The translations under genes were made by a program, and so were the position numbers. Below the pieces are notes generated by a model. The model did not search any database. It was given only the letters and a program-made list of their open reading frames with translations, and had not been told where the DNA came from. Of a stretch of 64,000 bases of DNA, positions 1 to 13,499 are shown piece after piece; the first letter of the stretch is position 1; the number at the start of each line of letters is the position of its first letter. The stretch comes from Tyto alba (lineage: Eukaryota; Chordata; Aves; Strigiformes; Tytonidae): contig NW_024881279.1 in assembly GCF_018691265.1 (NCBI RefSeq), positions 8,833,243 to 8,897,242 of the forward strand, in the 5' to 3' direction.

Positions 1-2338
1 TTCCATGTCTTTCTGACCTTTAAAATCTCTAGGGACTACAAAAGGAGGAGGAGGGATGGCTGACATTGTGATCAGTGTTACTTACTCCATCACCTCTTTC
101 CTTTGCTTATTTTTGTCCCTGTCAGAAATAGAGTTGCAAAACACTATTTTATTAAAAAGCTATTTTATTAAAAGATTCTTCAGTATTTTTAAAAAGGTGA
201 ATTCATCAGAGCTCTGAGAATACATGCACCTTCAGGGGAAAAGAGCACATGGTGATGGAAAGTACCTTTAATTACTGAGACTTCTGCATCAGCATCACCC
301 AGACAGTTGGTTTACATCACAACAAATGAGGTGTCAATACATATTCTTTAAGTGTAAAACTGATTTTTATACTTTGTATTTATAATTTTAAAGATGCTTT
401 TATTTGCATCTTACTTTTATTGCTTTTTGATAAACAATATCTTCCATGGACTCTTCTCAGTAATGGTCTTTTAATGAGTTGATCCAATTATTTGCAACAT
501 AATCCGTGGTTTCCATGGGCCTTCCCAGGCAGAAGTCAGGAAACCCAGCATCAATAGGGTCAAAATCCAGATTCTGTGAAATATAGCTGGTGGGTGAGGT
601 GTTGCCCTTCAGTCATTTAGAAGGTTATTTCTAGTGCTTTTGTTCCATGACTCCCTGGGATGGAACTTGTCAGCAACAATAGCTGTGCATGAAACTGCAG
701 GACTGGTTTTAGCCATGTGCTTTCAGGCACCTCATGGGCACAGCATTCGCAGGAGGCTGCTACTGAGCCAGCTTTCGTTTAATCTGGCACAAATCAGGGG
801 CTGTTACAGAATCTGTTGCAGGCTTAAACCAAAAGAAAAGTAGGCAGGATAGGGCTCCAAATGAGCCTGGGTCACAGGCTAGTAACATGCAAGGAAATTG
901 TTATAGTGCTGCTAAAAATCCATTATACACAGTCATGCAGAGAAACAGTTGGATTTATGTGCAGGTGCAGTCTCTATCAGGAATATCTAAGTCTTTTTTG
1001 TACATGGGCTAAGAAACCCTCACAGAACTGTTGAATGTTAGAGAAAATAACTCTCATTCAGTCTTTTTTAACCACTTCTATTAATCTTGTATTTATTCTC
1101 AAAGATCCTACCTTCTCTCATATATTGTGGAGACCGACAGAAGGCTAAATAGGTTCATACAACATTCATTTCCAGAGAAATATTCATATTAACCTGTATA
1201 TGAACTTATTTATCTAAGTTAAGTAAATAGATTCTTATATATTTTTCAGGCAGGAATAAAGAGTGCACATAGATGTCTAGACAGCTGAGTTCAGGAGTAA
1301 GCCAGCTATGGTCCTTTTTAAACTACTGGGAAGAAAAAAGCTGCAAATAAGAGATTCCTATCTTTTGACTGTAAAGTTGCCCTACCAATGGGGGGAGGTA
1401 ACTGAAGATGCTAAACTCAGCCACCCTTAGCAAATGGTTTGAAATTTGTGTGGAGCTGTGTAATTATGACATTTAGAACTAAAATCAGCATATGGGCATT
1501 TTGACTTTGAAAGCATAGTCTTACAGACTTGGGCATCAGATATTTATCCTGAGAGAATTAGGATTATTCTATTAGTGGTTTTGACATTAATTAGAGTAGT
1601 GAGTTGAAATGTTCACAAACTGCATGTTGGACATTTGAGATGCCTACAGTGTTTATGAGGACAAATGAAGGGGTGGAGGGGGAGATATAACAGTTGTGGT
1701 GTGTATATGTAGATGACCAGTGAAGAGTTGTTCTACCTCTTTGCTTTTAGCAACTGTGCCAGCAGATCCAGCTGATTACTCCATTTCTCCAACTTTAAAC
1801 GCTTACTGCCACATGGCATAACATTTTTTTCCTATTGTAATAGTGCAAGGGTGGATCAGACTTTAAGGGTAGAGTTCATTTCTTTGACGTCAACCATCCA
1901 AAAGTTTGAGCACCTGAGTGACCTGAAAACTGCCTGAAGTTTACTAAGTGACAAATAATCTTGTCTGATTTTGCTACCTCAACACCGAGGATACCAATAT
2001 TCTCCATAATACTTTCATATATGCTGTTGATCTGGAATGTATATGAGATTCCCATTACCAAAACTATGGTAATTCAATTAACTGATGAACATTTCTGCAA
2101 ATATGATGCAACACTATTGAATGATTAGGTTTCTTTTACACAAAGGCTTTGTATGTTTTGAGCTGCTTAATTTGAGCATGGCACAACAAAACCTTAAATG
2201 TTTCTGGGTCATCTCATCTGAGAACTAGATTGACCAAGTGAGCCTTTTTGGCCTCATTAGTAGATGTCAGTATTAGAAATTCTGTGACTTTGACCACTAG
2301 TGTTTGGGATAGGATAAAAGCATTAAAAAGATTGTGGA
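1..2338. other. Unique A/T-rich non-coding DNA
   Basis: No open frame here exceeds about 70 codons, and none resembles a known protein. The only local structure I see is a 14-base direct repeat (CTATTTTATTAAAA) at 144-157 and 160-173, period 16, which looks like a small tandem duplication. Nothing else is supported. Confidence 0.6.
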
Positions 2339-2361
2339 TTTTTTTTTTTTTTTTTTTTTTT
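2339..2361. repeat. Poly-T run (23 T)
   Basis: An uninterrupted run of 23 T. No retroposon body is recognisable on either side, so I treat it as a simple homopolymer repeat and not as the tail of an identified element. It also creates a false phenylalanine-rich open frame. Confidence 0.9.
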
Positions 2362-2746
2362 CTGGAAGGTTTAAAGAGCTTAAACATGTTGTTCTCCTCT
2401 GAGACTCTGGCTAGCTGCGAAGAAGAATTGAGGTATCCTTTTGTTCCATCTCATTCCTGTTATGTAGAGAAGGGCACTCTAGCTGTGCTTGGAAATGGCT
2501 CTGAAGGGAGCACTGGAAAGTGTTCAGAAGAGCCAGAGGGAAAAACACAGCTTGTCTGGTGAAGGGCACCACACACAGTTGCCAAGAGAAGTGTTGTTAG
2601 CTGAACCCGCTTTGATTCAATTCCAAATGTCTGAGTTAAGGGAAATAAACACGAAGACCACATGCACTTCACTTCCCACCAAGTGTTACTTGCTTGTGTC
2701 ACCCATCTTTTGAATTTTTACAAGGTTTACTAATGTCCTGGAACTC

Positions 2747-2785
2747 CACACACACGAACACACACACAGACACACATACACACAC
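2747..2785. repeat. Imperfect (CA)n microsatellite
   Basis: About 39 bases of CA dinucleotides interrupted by GA, GACA and TACA units. The interruptions suggest an old locus with limited length variability. Confidence 0.9.
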
Positions 2786-5188
2786 CCCTTACCCATCTGA
2801 ATTGCATCGTACCCCTTCTATGCTGTACAAGCTCATTGCATAGTCTGTGCATGTCAGAGCATATGATCCCGTCATAAATTCCCATGATACCATGACAGCA
2901 GTTTTCTGATCTCATTTAAATTACAGAAACACTTCCTGTTTTGAAAGAAAACTGGAAAGGAAATTCTTCTGGAGGTGGATTAGTCTGGTTCAGCTTGTTA
3001 AAACCACAGCTTTGAGAGTGGGCTGTTCAAACCCACTTCCGGGCAGATCCACTTGACTACAGAGTACTGTTGGCCCACATTCTGGCCTCACGGGAAGCTC
3101 CTTTTCCCTGTCCCACTTAGGCTTGAATTGAAAATACTTATGACCTGTCCCAGACCTAAATTCTGTTTAGCATAGTGAGTACAGGTGTACCTATGCTGTA
3201 CAGTAGAGAGATATGAATTAAAAATTGGGCAATGGATGGAAAATTTGGCCAACTCCTCATAGTTAGTCACAGGATGAGTACGTAAGACATTAGATTCAAT
3301 TCAGGAGAAAACAGGATACTGAATGACTAGACAAAAATTTTACACCTACTCCCTTTCAAGACAGTAAATCTAGTCCTAAAAATTGAAATGAAAATCTACC
3401 CGTCCAGACCCAAAATCCACTAAAACATTCTTCCAACAGAGTGATGAGTACCTTCTCTTTAGTATAATGATTTAAGAAATACAGCCTGTGCTGGTAAGTG
3501 CAATATTGAAGGTTGGAATAAAAATTTAGAACCTGTTTGAGCCTTCTTAAAGGATTTGGGCTGATGGAAAGTTTGCTTTGTGTTTATGGAAAGATAAGAA
3601 CATATAAGAGCTATTTCTACATCATAGCTACCTTGTGGCAAATTATTCACTGACACTAAATATGGGACCTCTAGTGCTGTTTTCATCATTGCCAGGCTGT
3701 AGTGAAATCCATCAGGTCTTTAATGGAGACAGAAGTACTGCAGAACTTATGGTCCTAATCTTCAGCGGCATTTGAAAGGTACAGACCATCATGTCAGGGG
3801 GACAGTTCCTTTCACAAAGTCTTTATTGTTGTCTCACTAGTCTTTTGAAAATAGGTTCCTCAGCCCCACATAGCGTAAACCTGCAGATGCAATCTATATC
3901 TATAGATCTGTATCAGCAGTCAGCATCCTGATGAATTATGGATTAAAACTCCAACTAGGAGAGCAAGGCTCCTTCAACTAGCAAAGAAAAAGGGAGGAGG
4001 AATTAGTTGAATTACTTCATTTCAGTGTTGTTTTATCTTTTCCTTATCTGAGATGGATTCAGCTGCAGCTCTTGGGAAACTCAGTCCTGGCTGTTTTATT
4101 AGTCTTTATTAATTTACCTAAGTGAATGTGGTACCCCATGTCCACCCCAAAGCAAAAGAAATCACTTTCCATATTCAGTCTTTAAAATCATCTTCAGAGT
4201 CCTGCCATGACCATGGAAAAGAGGACAGAGAGGGGAGCAGTGTCTTACTAACTAGGTTTATTGGATGGCTTCAGGTGACATCACATCAATCATACATGGG
4301 GCATGAATCCAGAAAATAGTTTAAGAAGTGATGTTGTAGATGGGTGTGGTGTAGCAATGCCACAGGCAGGAGTTGGTCACTGATGTAAAGCTGCATATGC
4401 CAACGCTGTATTGCTGTCTTGGGAAATAAAAGATGAGCACTATAACATGACAGAAGAGGGGGGAGGCATTTTCTCCACAGCCATTTTACAACCAGCTAGG
4501 TGGAAACAATGCAGTAGCAAGGACTGAGGCAGATGAAAGCTAAAGTGTTTCAGGTTATCCTATAGGGAACAAATGTGTTTGAATAGACTATTCACACTGT
4601 CTCATATGAAAGTTTAATGTCCTGGGGGCGTCAGCTCTGTATAACTCTGCAACTCACTGTAATTAAGCCATAAGCAATGGCTACGTGAAAGATCTTGGAA
4701 AAGTTTCTTGGTATCTCCAATGGATGTATGGCAAATCAATGACCCATTTTTCAGTCACTGGTTTGTATTTGATAACCATGAAGCCCTACAGAGTAGAGAG
4801 GGAAAAGAAATGAGGTTGCCTGAGCTTAAAAAAGTGACTGTGTGAACCAAACCATTGTGAGGTTTTATATCGTGATTGCTGCTCTCTGGAAAAATCTGCC
4901 GAATATAAAATAATTGACATAATAGCGTGCATTGCTGATATAAAACAGATAGAAGATGCATCATTTTTTTTTTCAACTTGCACCTACAACACATCAAGTT
5001 CCTTTCAGAATATAACTAGAACCTGTTTATCAGTGAAGGAAAGTGCCCGTCTGGGGTTCTTCCTATCAGCACCCAAGACAGAGATAAGTTTTCTAATGAA
5101 CCATTCAGTACAAGCACTTTGAAACTACCCATTAGCTGACTGATTTCACCTGCAACAGATCTGAGTAAATTCTCAACTAGGTTTGGGG
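2786..5188. other. Unique non-coding DNA
   Basis: The frames here are short (up to about 80 codons), unrelated and on both strands. I see no repeat family, RNA gene or splice-like exon that I can defend. Confidence 0.55.
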
Positions 5189-5228
5189 TTTTTTTTTGTT
5201 TTGTTTTTTTTTTTTTTTTTTTTTTTTT
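5189..5228. repeat. T-rich run with TTTTG interruptions
   Basis: About 40 bases, nearly all T, broken by two G. It is the second of several long T tracts in the window. No element body is attached. Confidence 0.85.
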
Positions 5229-7365
5229 CCCAGTTCTAAATGGGTTTTAGTGGCATCTCTTGACTCTTGTTGGCAGGAATGGAGATATTTACCATCTGTT
5301 CAAATGCACATTGGCCATGGTAAACAACTCAGACAATTCCCTAAGCAATGGGCATGGGGAGGCAACCAATGATAGATACTGTCTCCTCACGCAGTTTGGG
5401 TGCAGGCAGAGGACAACACATTCAGGTGGGTTGTTGGCACTGAAGTGAACTCATGAACAAAACATCTCTCCAGGGTCCTTCCAGCAGAAATTAAGTTATG
5501 AAAGTATTAGTGATCAGATCAGAAGATATTTGGCTTTGGCTTAAACAACATCATTTTGTTTGCTTTAGTATGTATGATGCCCCAGCACATCTTTCTGGGG
5601 AGGTATAGCAGAGCAAAAAAGGGAAAAGAGATAGTTGCATGGAAATGAACTTCAGTTCAGAAGCTGTAAGGTCACATTAGAGCAGCTTTTAGTACTGTGT
5701 TTAATATACTTTGTGCAGAGACAGCTGCAGGGAAACATAGCAACTCATGTGTGTTTAGCTAAACCTGCTCCTTACTGTAGTCCTCTAGCTATAGGCTGTC
5801 TGCGAAGGGAGGCTGCGTTTTGGTTATACTCCCAGCAACCAATTTCTAGACAAACCTGTCACAGTTGGTGGACCTGAATCAGGATTTGCTCGTAAAGGTG
5901 CCCATGCTGTTAAGAATTGTATTTGCAAGTAAGTGCAGGTGGAGAATTTAGAAGGTTGCTGCTGGGAGGAGTGAGTGTGTCTCAGTGGTGTCGCTCCCTC
6001 AGAAATAATGACTGCAGCCTGCATCTTTTGTGTTGCAGCATCTCAGATTAAGTCCCTGCCACTCATTGCGTATTTGCTATATATTTTGCAGAACTTTCCA
6101 ACTGGAATCACATGGTATGTTTGTTCCCCATAGCATGAAAGCATGACATCTCACTGCTTTTCCCTGGAGCAGAGTAACACATTCATTTTTAATTGTTGAC
6201 CACTATATCAGAAATCTTATTTCCCAGAGTTTAATTGTTTTGCATGATGTTTAATTCATGGCTTCCCTACAGAAATCAGCTGTTAACCTTTTTTAAAAAA
6301 TAATGTATTATTTAGTATTTATTTATTATTTAGCAATAACATTTTTTAATTGTACAGGATGATATAATTTATTTATATTTTCACTATAAAATTCCACGTC
6401 CCAGTGTTCCCTCTTTCTCACCCCCTCCTTTCTTTTCCTTGCAATTATGAAGAGCAATAAGAGCTGTAGAAATTTTACTGTAAAGGTTTCAAGAACAAGC
6501 TTTTGAAATAAGATGGTTCTTATGCAGGACAATATCGAAGACACATTTAAATCCTCCTGAAAACTCTAAGCCAATGTTTAAGCGCTTTTTGAAATCAAAG
6601 CCTAGGTGAATATACTTTTCTTTCTTTCTGAATTTACTTTCTTCCATATTTTTGCAGATGAGCTGCCCTGCAGAAAAGTTTAGTGGAATGGCAAATCTCA
6701 AGCCAAAGTTGCAGAGGATTTGTTAGAAACAAGAATTCAGAGTGCAGAATTTCTGCCAGAGACCTGATGTGACGAATGATATTCATCCAGCCAGGAGACT
6801 GTGCCATCCAGAATGTGTCTAGCTGAATTTCACACACAGCAAAGTGCTCTTGGAAATGTTCCAGAACAATAATTATTGGATACCAGAGAGATGCAAATAA
6901 GCACTAAGGAATGAAGAAGCACAGCTCTTGCACAGATAACATCCCCCTGTCTGGCTGCTCAGAATCCCCTCTCCGCTTTGGCTGCCATGGCAAAATCTCC
7001 ATCTTCTCTTTCCAGCTACTAACTGATGCAGAGAAAGATGAAAGGATAGGGTGCTGGGAGACATTTTATACTATGAACCAAGTGCTAAAGTTCCTTCCAA
7101 ACCCAGACACTAGGTAGCGGCTTCAGGAGTCCCCAGCCACCTCTCACCAGGACAAAGCTTTCCCATGATGACCAAGGCTGCAACATGAATTCAGCTGTCC
7201 CCACAGCAAAGCTGCTCATGAGAGACAGGGTCCAGCCACACAGGCAGAGATGCCAGAAGTGGGTATCTGCACAGTGGATATATTTGCAAGTTCCTTATTA
7301 ACAACATATTCCTCACTATGTGTGAACTAGGAGACATTTTTTTATATGGAAATAATCAACTTTCC
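5229..7365. other. Unique non-coding DNA
   Basis: This is A/T-rich sequence, with an especially A/T-rich patch at about 6290-6350 (repeated TATTTA / TTATTA words). No coding or RNA feature was recognised. Confidence 0.55.
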
Positions 7366-7389
7366 TTTTTTTTTTTTTTTTTTTTTTTT
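7366..7389. repeat. Poly-T run (24 T)
   Basis: A homopolymer of 24 T. Read on the minus strand it gives a lysine string inside an otherwise meaningless open frame. Confidence 0.9.
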
Positions 7390-8271
7390 CTGGTGGTGAA
7401 AGTGTGATGAAGTAAGTAAAGAAATAAGCACAGAAAGGTGAAAAATCAGACAACACATGGGCTGCTGACTGATAGGGCTGTTGGGCCAGTGTTATTGTTT
7501 GGTCCAGCATCAGTCTGGAAGAGCACCAGAGCAGAGATTTGCTTCTTTTTTAAGTGTAGAGGAAACTCCTATGAAGTCAGTACTGAAAAATGTTGTTGCA
7601 CCTGGGTCTGTTTAGCATCTTCATTTCATTTCATGGAAACCTGACCCCTGAAGCAAATCTCCCTATTTTCCTCCTTTTCCATGGCAAGCGGTAGACCCAA
7701 GAAAGCAAGCCAGGATGGGTGTTTCCTTGTAATCACTGAACTTCTGTGGTTGAACCCTTGCCCTTCAGCCTCTGTCATTTAAAAACTATCATCACCTCTG
7801 CTATTGTCACCCACACAGGAACACATTATTTTTCCAGTGTTTCACTGGAGTGTTCTAATGTCAGTGCATTGTCGGAGGAGGAAGTGCTACATCTGGGTAA
7901 AAATCAGTTTACAGTAGAAGAATCACAAATGATGATTTTTTAATGATGAAACTAGAAAACAAACTAAAGATTTTGCTGAGTGTGTTTGGCTTACAAGCAA
8001 AATTTCCATGAAATCCTGAGGGAGCAGAGCAGCAATTGCTCTCCTAATTTTGAATATAATCCTTGGTGATGTTGAAGATTGGATGGCTAAACCAATCACA
8101 GGAAAATTACAATTCAGTAGGAAACAGGAGAAAAAAGTAAAACTACAACAACAAAAAACTTTCTAAAAGATAGGAAATCTGATACAGCTGCTGCTCTTTC
8201 AAGAACTACTTAAAAGCATTTTTGACTACTTTTCTCTGGAAAATATTTCAATCAGCATATATCAAAAAAGC

Positions 8272-8319
8272 CTTTCTTCTTTCTTTCACTTTCTTCTTTC
8301 TTCCTTCTTTCTTCCTTCT
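8272..8319. repeat. (TTCT)n/(TTCC)n pyrimidine microsatellite
   Basis: About 48 bases of TTTC, TTCT and TTCC tetranucleotide units on the plus strand form a polypyrimidine tract. No other feature is attached. Confidence 0.85.
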
Positions 8320-9940
8320 ACTACAATGTAAGTTCTACTGCAAAAGAAAGAGAAAAAAAATCTGTGTAGCACAAATAAGTCTCACTTCAACAAATATTGC
8401 CATAAGTAATTATGTTTCTCTCTGTTCTTGTTTCAGACATCATGATGTTATGAATGAATTAACCAAGGAACATAATGCCTCACTGCCAACTGAGAGCTAA
8501 TCCTTGAAGTTTAGTGATATTACACTTAACATTTCAGTTGGATCTCAAACCAAGACATGCAGAAGAATTGATACCACTGAATGAGCCGGATTTCTTGTCA
8601 AGAAAGAGTCTCACAATTCCTTTGCTTCAAGGAAATCTGAATGAAGAAACATTCAGTTTGGAGATTTGCCTATTCTACTTGGAAAAAGTTAAAAAATGGG
8701 CTGAGGAAAGCAGACAGCTAGAAAACATTACAAAGAAAAATCATATTTTTTTACTCAAAATTCAAGTTCACAGATTTTTCCATGCGACTTTCTGACAGTT
8801 GTCCACCCTTCCACTTCAGGTGATTTCTTCGGGACCTTATAACTGAAGCTCTTTCAATTCTGTCTCTTAGCCAGTACAAGGTAGGGAGTTTCTCCTGTTT
8901 AAATAGTATACATATACTTGAAATTTCCAGCAGACTCCCTTGGTGACTATCAACATGTGGTTTCTGTTGCTGGAGCACATGCATGATAGTGATCTTTCAG
9001 ATTGGAGCTCAGTAAGGTGCTGAGCACTGACATGGATTTTGGGTCTGCCATCTCTCCCAAATCCCTAGGTCTACATCACTTAATTTTAAGCAGTTACTGA
9101 GACAGGTAAGGAGGGATCCTAATTGCCCTAAGCTGCCTTTTATAGTCAGTGAGGTGAGTGGGGTACCACCAGTGCATGAACCTGAAGTGCCCTGTAGTGC
9201 CCTTATCTGCCTCTTTTCCTGATTTAGATGCCTCCATTAGATACAAAGAGGTGTCTGGGAGGGATGCAACCAGCAAAGGCAGCAGGGAAACATCAGAATG
9301 GAGAGCTTCAGCTGAGTCAATTGAATCCACAGAGGGAACATGGAAGGAGAAAGGCACCCAGCATCACAGTCTCAGTTCAGCAGCCCAGTTCAGGGGCTCT
9401 TGGACTGTGCTTATGGTCACTGTGGAGTTCTGTGGATAACAGTTGTTTTGTTTTAAAATGGGGATTGTAACAGTTTCATGTAACAAAGAGCTGCAGAAGA
9501 GATCAGTATCCATCTGATGACAGTTCATGGTCAGAGAAAAGGCTGGTGGTTGGTGCATGAGCTGTCTGTGTTTTCTGCTCTCACCTTCTTCTACCTATTG
9601 TAGGTATCTACACGTCAGATGTACCTTTAGCACTCACAGTCTGTATGAGCTGTTTATATAGTTATACATTTATTAAATGATTTTGCGCATTTGTACTCAG
9701 ACTATTATAAATCCATTACCTCCCCGAGGCCACAGGAAGTGGTTTTAAAATGTGAGGCTTTTCTACAGGGAATTGAGAGACAAAAATACTAAAGCAATGT
9801 ACTTGACTTGCACAGATCGATGTAGTGCAATAACTGAGAGGATGAACTAAGCTTAAAACATTATAAATGTGATTGTATGAAAGCTTAACATGACTTTGAC
9901 TAATTATCACTACAAAAGTCTCTAAACCACCTTAAGAATT

Positions 9941-9993
9941 AAAAAACACAAACAAACAAACAAACAAACAAAAAACCAAACAAAAACAAATAA
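9941..9993. repeat. (CAAA)n microsatellite
   Basis: About 50 bases of CAAA units with A-rich interruptions on the plus strand. This could mark the A-rich tail of a vanished retroposon, but I see no body upstream. Confidence 0.9.
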
Positions 9994-10284
9994 AGAGCCT
10001 GGCAGTATATCTTAAAAGAGAAATTACAGTGTTTGAACTTGGAACCAAAGTCTGGGTATTATAATTGCACAGTAGTGAGTGAAACTTCACATTTGGCATT
10101 TCTTTTTCAATACAATGGAGAGGTATAGGTGAAAAGTCTTGGGATGGGAGATATCAGGAGGTTTTGAAAATTATTTTTCCACTAAAACTTTCATAAAGGT
10201 ATTTTCTTCCTCAGCAACTTTGTTTCTCTGTCAGGAAAAAATATGTTCCAAAACTGACAATTCCTATTTGGGAAAGGAACAATG

Positions 10285-10308
10285 AAAAAAAAAAAAAAAA
10301 AAAAAAAA
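10285..10308. repeat. Poly-A run (24 A)
   Basis: A homopolymer of 24 A followed by A-rich sequence. No reverse-transcribed gene or LINE body is recognisable immediately 5' of it. Confidence 0.9.
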
Positions 10309-11394
10309 GAAACAAAGCAATCTTTCAAACAAGATTAAAAAATAGTCATTAAAGTTCCTACCAGCTTCAGAAGCTGGTGCTAGGTTGAACTGAGGCACAA
10401 ATGTTACCCAGTGAGCAATGAGGTTTACCTATATTTTGGGGGCAATGAATAAATATTTCATCCCAAGACAGACAGGCATGATGTACAGTTAGTAAGTCTT
10501 CCCATTTTTTTTCATGAATTCATATTAAGCTGAAAATAAATACTAATGAAGATAAATGTTTCCTTTTCTGAAAGACTGAGACACTTATAGGAATAATTTT
10601 GGGGGGGAGGAGTAGGAAGGGAGTTTATATCTCAAACTTCTGTCATTGTCTCGCTTGAACAGATGGAAGTTAAGCCACTTGCAACTAAATCACTAAAATG
10701 AACGGACATCACTGAAATGGTTGTTGCTTGTTTGCTCAATTCCAAGTGAAGAAAATTAGCTATATTGGTGATGGATGTGGATTTTGTGTAGAGGAATAAA
10801 AGCAGTCTTTCTCAATAACTCCCATCATTGCAGGTTGCATTCCCACATCAGGTACGTTCATGGCCAGGGAGCTAAGATTCTCCATTTCCATTTGGGACAC
10901 GTTCAGGAGCCATCTAGTATCCAGAAATACTTAAAGTCCCTTGACAACCAAAATACCACCGTGGTTATGCACGTAGAAAATCTTTCTTTAAATGCTACAG
11001 CTACCTAGCCCAGAGCTCTACAGGGTGAGGGTTCTCAAACAGAGGTTTCTCTAAATACTCAGAACGTATGGGACCTTCAGCAATGGGAACCTCAACACAT
11101 TTGTATGATCAGCACAGAAAGCGTGTTCCTGGTTTTGGAACACATCAGCACCTGCATAAATTTGCTTGGGATCTGAAAGTACTGGGTTCAGGTCCCTGTC
11201 TTAGAATGGGGTCTGAAACTCGCAGTCTGAAAGCGTCCAGTTCTCTTGGCTATTAATTAATGTCAGTTATTTCAGGTCTTGTCTGAGAAAGTGGATTACA
11301 TCTCCACTGACCCTGGGTGTTGAGGAATGCAGCTACTTTGTAAAGCACAAAAATGTATTTTAAAAAGATAAATTAGTCAAATTCATAAAATATT

Positions 11395-11790
11395 ATCCAC
11401 TCATCAGATCTTCGATCAGCTTCTCAGCACTCCATTTCAAATTAATTGCCATCTGGTGCAGACCCTTCTTTTCCAAAGCAATGGAGAATATTCTTCTGGA
11501 GCAGGCACACACAGCAATACTACTCGTATGCTAACTTCTTCTGACTGGCGATCCTAAGGAGCCTGATTGTTTGAGGCAAATCGCCTCCCCGGGGACTGCA
11601 TGATTTGTTCCCTGCAGTTGGGTTGCAAGATTTTTTTGTAGGAGAAAAAAAATGCTTCCGTGTCATTTATAATGGATCTCACTCCAATAAACGGACATCT
11701 TCTGGCATAATATGACTGCAACTTATCAAATAATAAAACCTTGTCACTCTAAATTGTTGTGAATGGGACCAATCCAGCTAAAGTTGATTC
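11395..11790. promoter_or_regulatory. Candidate conserved non-coding element
   Basis: This is a repeat-free, compositionally mixed block. It contains TAAT core motifs (AATTAATTGCC near 11440) and intact CpG-containing words (TTCCGTGTCA, AAACGGACATC), unlike the CpG-poor surroundings. That texture is typical of ancient distal enhancers in amniotes. Conservation cannot be seen from one sequence, so this is an inference from composition only. It could equally be ordinary unique sequence. Confidence 0.25.
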
Positions 11791-13069
11791 CTATGTCAAA
11801 TTTGTCATGCCATGAAATTTTCAGTGGTTTGTGTGTGTGTAGGAGTCATGGCTGTCAGCAGGGAAGAGCCTTAGCGTGCCACAGGGAAGCTGCAGAGACA
11901 AGTGGGTGTAATTTCTCAGATTCTGATCCTTAATATGCTATCCAATTTTAAGTGCTACCTAATGTTCATTAGGGATGATCAGAAAGCCATATGGCCTAAC
12001 AAATATAATATGTAGTTCAGCATATTGGCAGAATGACTCGTTAATTCTGTCTCCTATTCCACCCTCTGCCTGGTGGAGAGCATAGTGAGGAGGCTGGTTT
12101 TACCATGCTGAAGAGATGACAGACTTGATAACTTTAGTATGGAGCATTTCCAGATCTTAACAATGAATGGCAGAAGCTTTCTAAGGGGAGAAAAAAATAG
12201 GCACATATTTCCAAATGCATCAGCAGGTTGCAAAAATGTGCTGATTAGCCATTTGTATATTTGACTCAGGACAGTTGGGACTTGGGAGATCTCAATTTAA
12301 TTTCCAACCCTGCAACATTTTCCTTGTGTGACCTTGGTATGCCTTTTAATCTGTCTACACTTGGATTCTCCCACTTTCTCCCTAGGATCAGAAGTGGGTC
12401 TTGGTACACATGTGTTTATATAGAGAAAAACTCATCTTACACAAAGCCTCTGAGAGTATTTCACACTAGTGTGACATACAAGGCCTTTTACGGTTACTGG
12501 TATTTCCTCATTGGAGACCCTGTTACTCTTTCTATGTCTTTTCCTTCTCTTTAACAACTGCTGAATAAGACCAGTGTTATGAATTTTGGAAATTTCAGAA
12601 AATTCAGATACTATTTCAAGATGGATGCTTTCTTCGACATCTAGAGTTAATGAGAGCAGGTTATCTAATGACTTGGAGGGGACTGGGACCATTCAGTGGT
12701 GCTGAACAGGCCCAGCCGCCCTCCTGCCATCATACCCTGCTATCCATTACAAGGTATAGCCTTGAACCTCTGATGCAGTGTTTCTGTGACCCAAGGTGAT
12801 GGAGTGCCCATAAATCTTTTCCTATGATATTTTGGAAAATTCAACTTTCGGATACACTGGTAAATTTGAGGAATTATTTTCTTCAATACTTATTTTTTTC
12901 TGTCATTATTCTTGGCATGTGAAATAAAAGGCTGTTCTAATTTGGGGTGATTCTTGCTCTGCTGAAACCACTGTGTTCACCTCTGTTGTCAAGCCCAGGG
13001 TCTGAATGTGTGCTTTCCACAGCCACCAAGTGCCAGCAGGAGTGCACCTCTAACACTCCTGCGTTTCCT
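11791..13069. other. Unique non-coding DNA around the MIR remnant
   Basis: Apart from the MIR-like remnant and a short GTGTGTGTGT tract near 11830, I see no gene, RNA or repeat. Confidence 0.5.
12263..12380 (+). mobile_element. MIR-like SINE remnant
   Basis: The block carries the recognisable MIR core: a CTTGGGAGAT stretch, then TGTGTGACCTTGG at 12325-12337, then CTTTTAATCTGTCTACACTTGG (TTAATCTCTCTGTGCCTCAG in the usual core), ending near a CTCCCA that stands where TTTCCCCA is expected. Order and spacing follow the tRNA-derived MIR family of amniotes, and divergence is high, as expected for an inactive ancient SINE. The 3' LINE-like tail is not visible here. Confidence 0.72.
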
Positions 13070-13074
13070 CAGCA

Positions 13075-13495
13075 GTAGTACAAATGAGTAAATTTGAGCA
13101 AACAGCTTATTTGAAACAGAGCCCACAGAAAGGAATAAAAATTACATCAGCAACAGTAAACTACTGTTGCAAATAACAGCAATGAAGTCTTAAAGCAAAG
13201 GTTGGCTGTGTCTATATAGAGGCAATACTTAGTGTCTGTGTGATATACAAGGCAGCTTATCTCTTTGAGAGCAGGAGACTATAAAAATACAATTGCCAGA
13301 ACGAAAGAAAATTGAAGCTGATTGCCATAGCAACAAAAGAATTACATTGATGAAACAGAAGCACATAAAATCCTTATATGCTACATTAAGGACAAAGCAA
13401 TCAAAAGTAAACAAGAGTGGATTGGAATTTGCTTGGCTAAAGCTGGAAATGACAAATGTTCCCAGCTGATGGAGGCAGAAATGAGCCCACAAGAA
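13075..13495. promoter_or_regulatory. Candidate conserved non-coding element
   Basis: A repeat-free block rich in AAAT/TAAT words. It contains a CTATATAGAGG string near 13212 and GATTGCCATAGCAACAAAAG near 13320, where CCATAGCAAC resembles an RFX X-box half. No open frame of interest. The enhancer reading is an inference from texture and would need cross-species conservation. Confidence 0.22.
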
Positions 13496-13499
13496 ATGA

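Larger units (their letters stand above)
7390..11389. other. Unique non-coding DNA with simple repeats
   Basis: Apart from the microsatellites listed separately, this stretch is unique sequence. A 9+1+9 palindrome (ACCAGCTTC / GAAGCTGGT) lies at 10360-10378. A weak MIR-like string (ACTGAGGCACA) lies near 10390 but is too short to call. No gene is supported. Confidence 0.5.

Noticed and set aside
2747..2785. CRISPR-like or structured repeat array
   Set aside because: It is a plain CA microsatellite. No regularly spaced repeats with unique spacers occur anywhere in the window.
10285..10308. Processed pseudogene tail
   Set aside because: There is a poly-A run, but no exon-like or known coding sequence before it and no flanking direct repeats.
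11165..11255. MIR-like string near CTGGGTTCAGGTCCCTG
   Set aside because: Only one short word matches; the neighbouring core blocks are absent.
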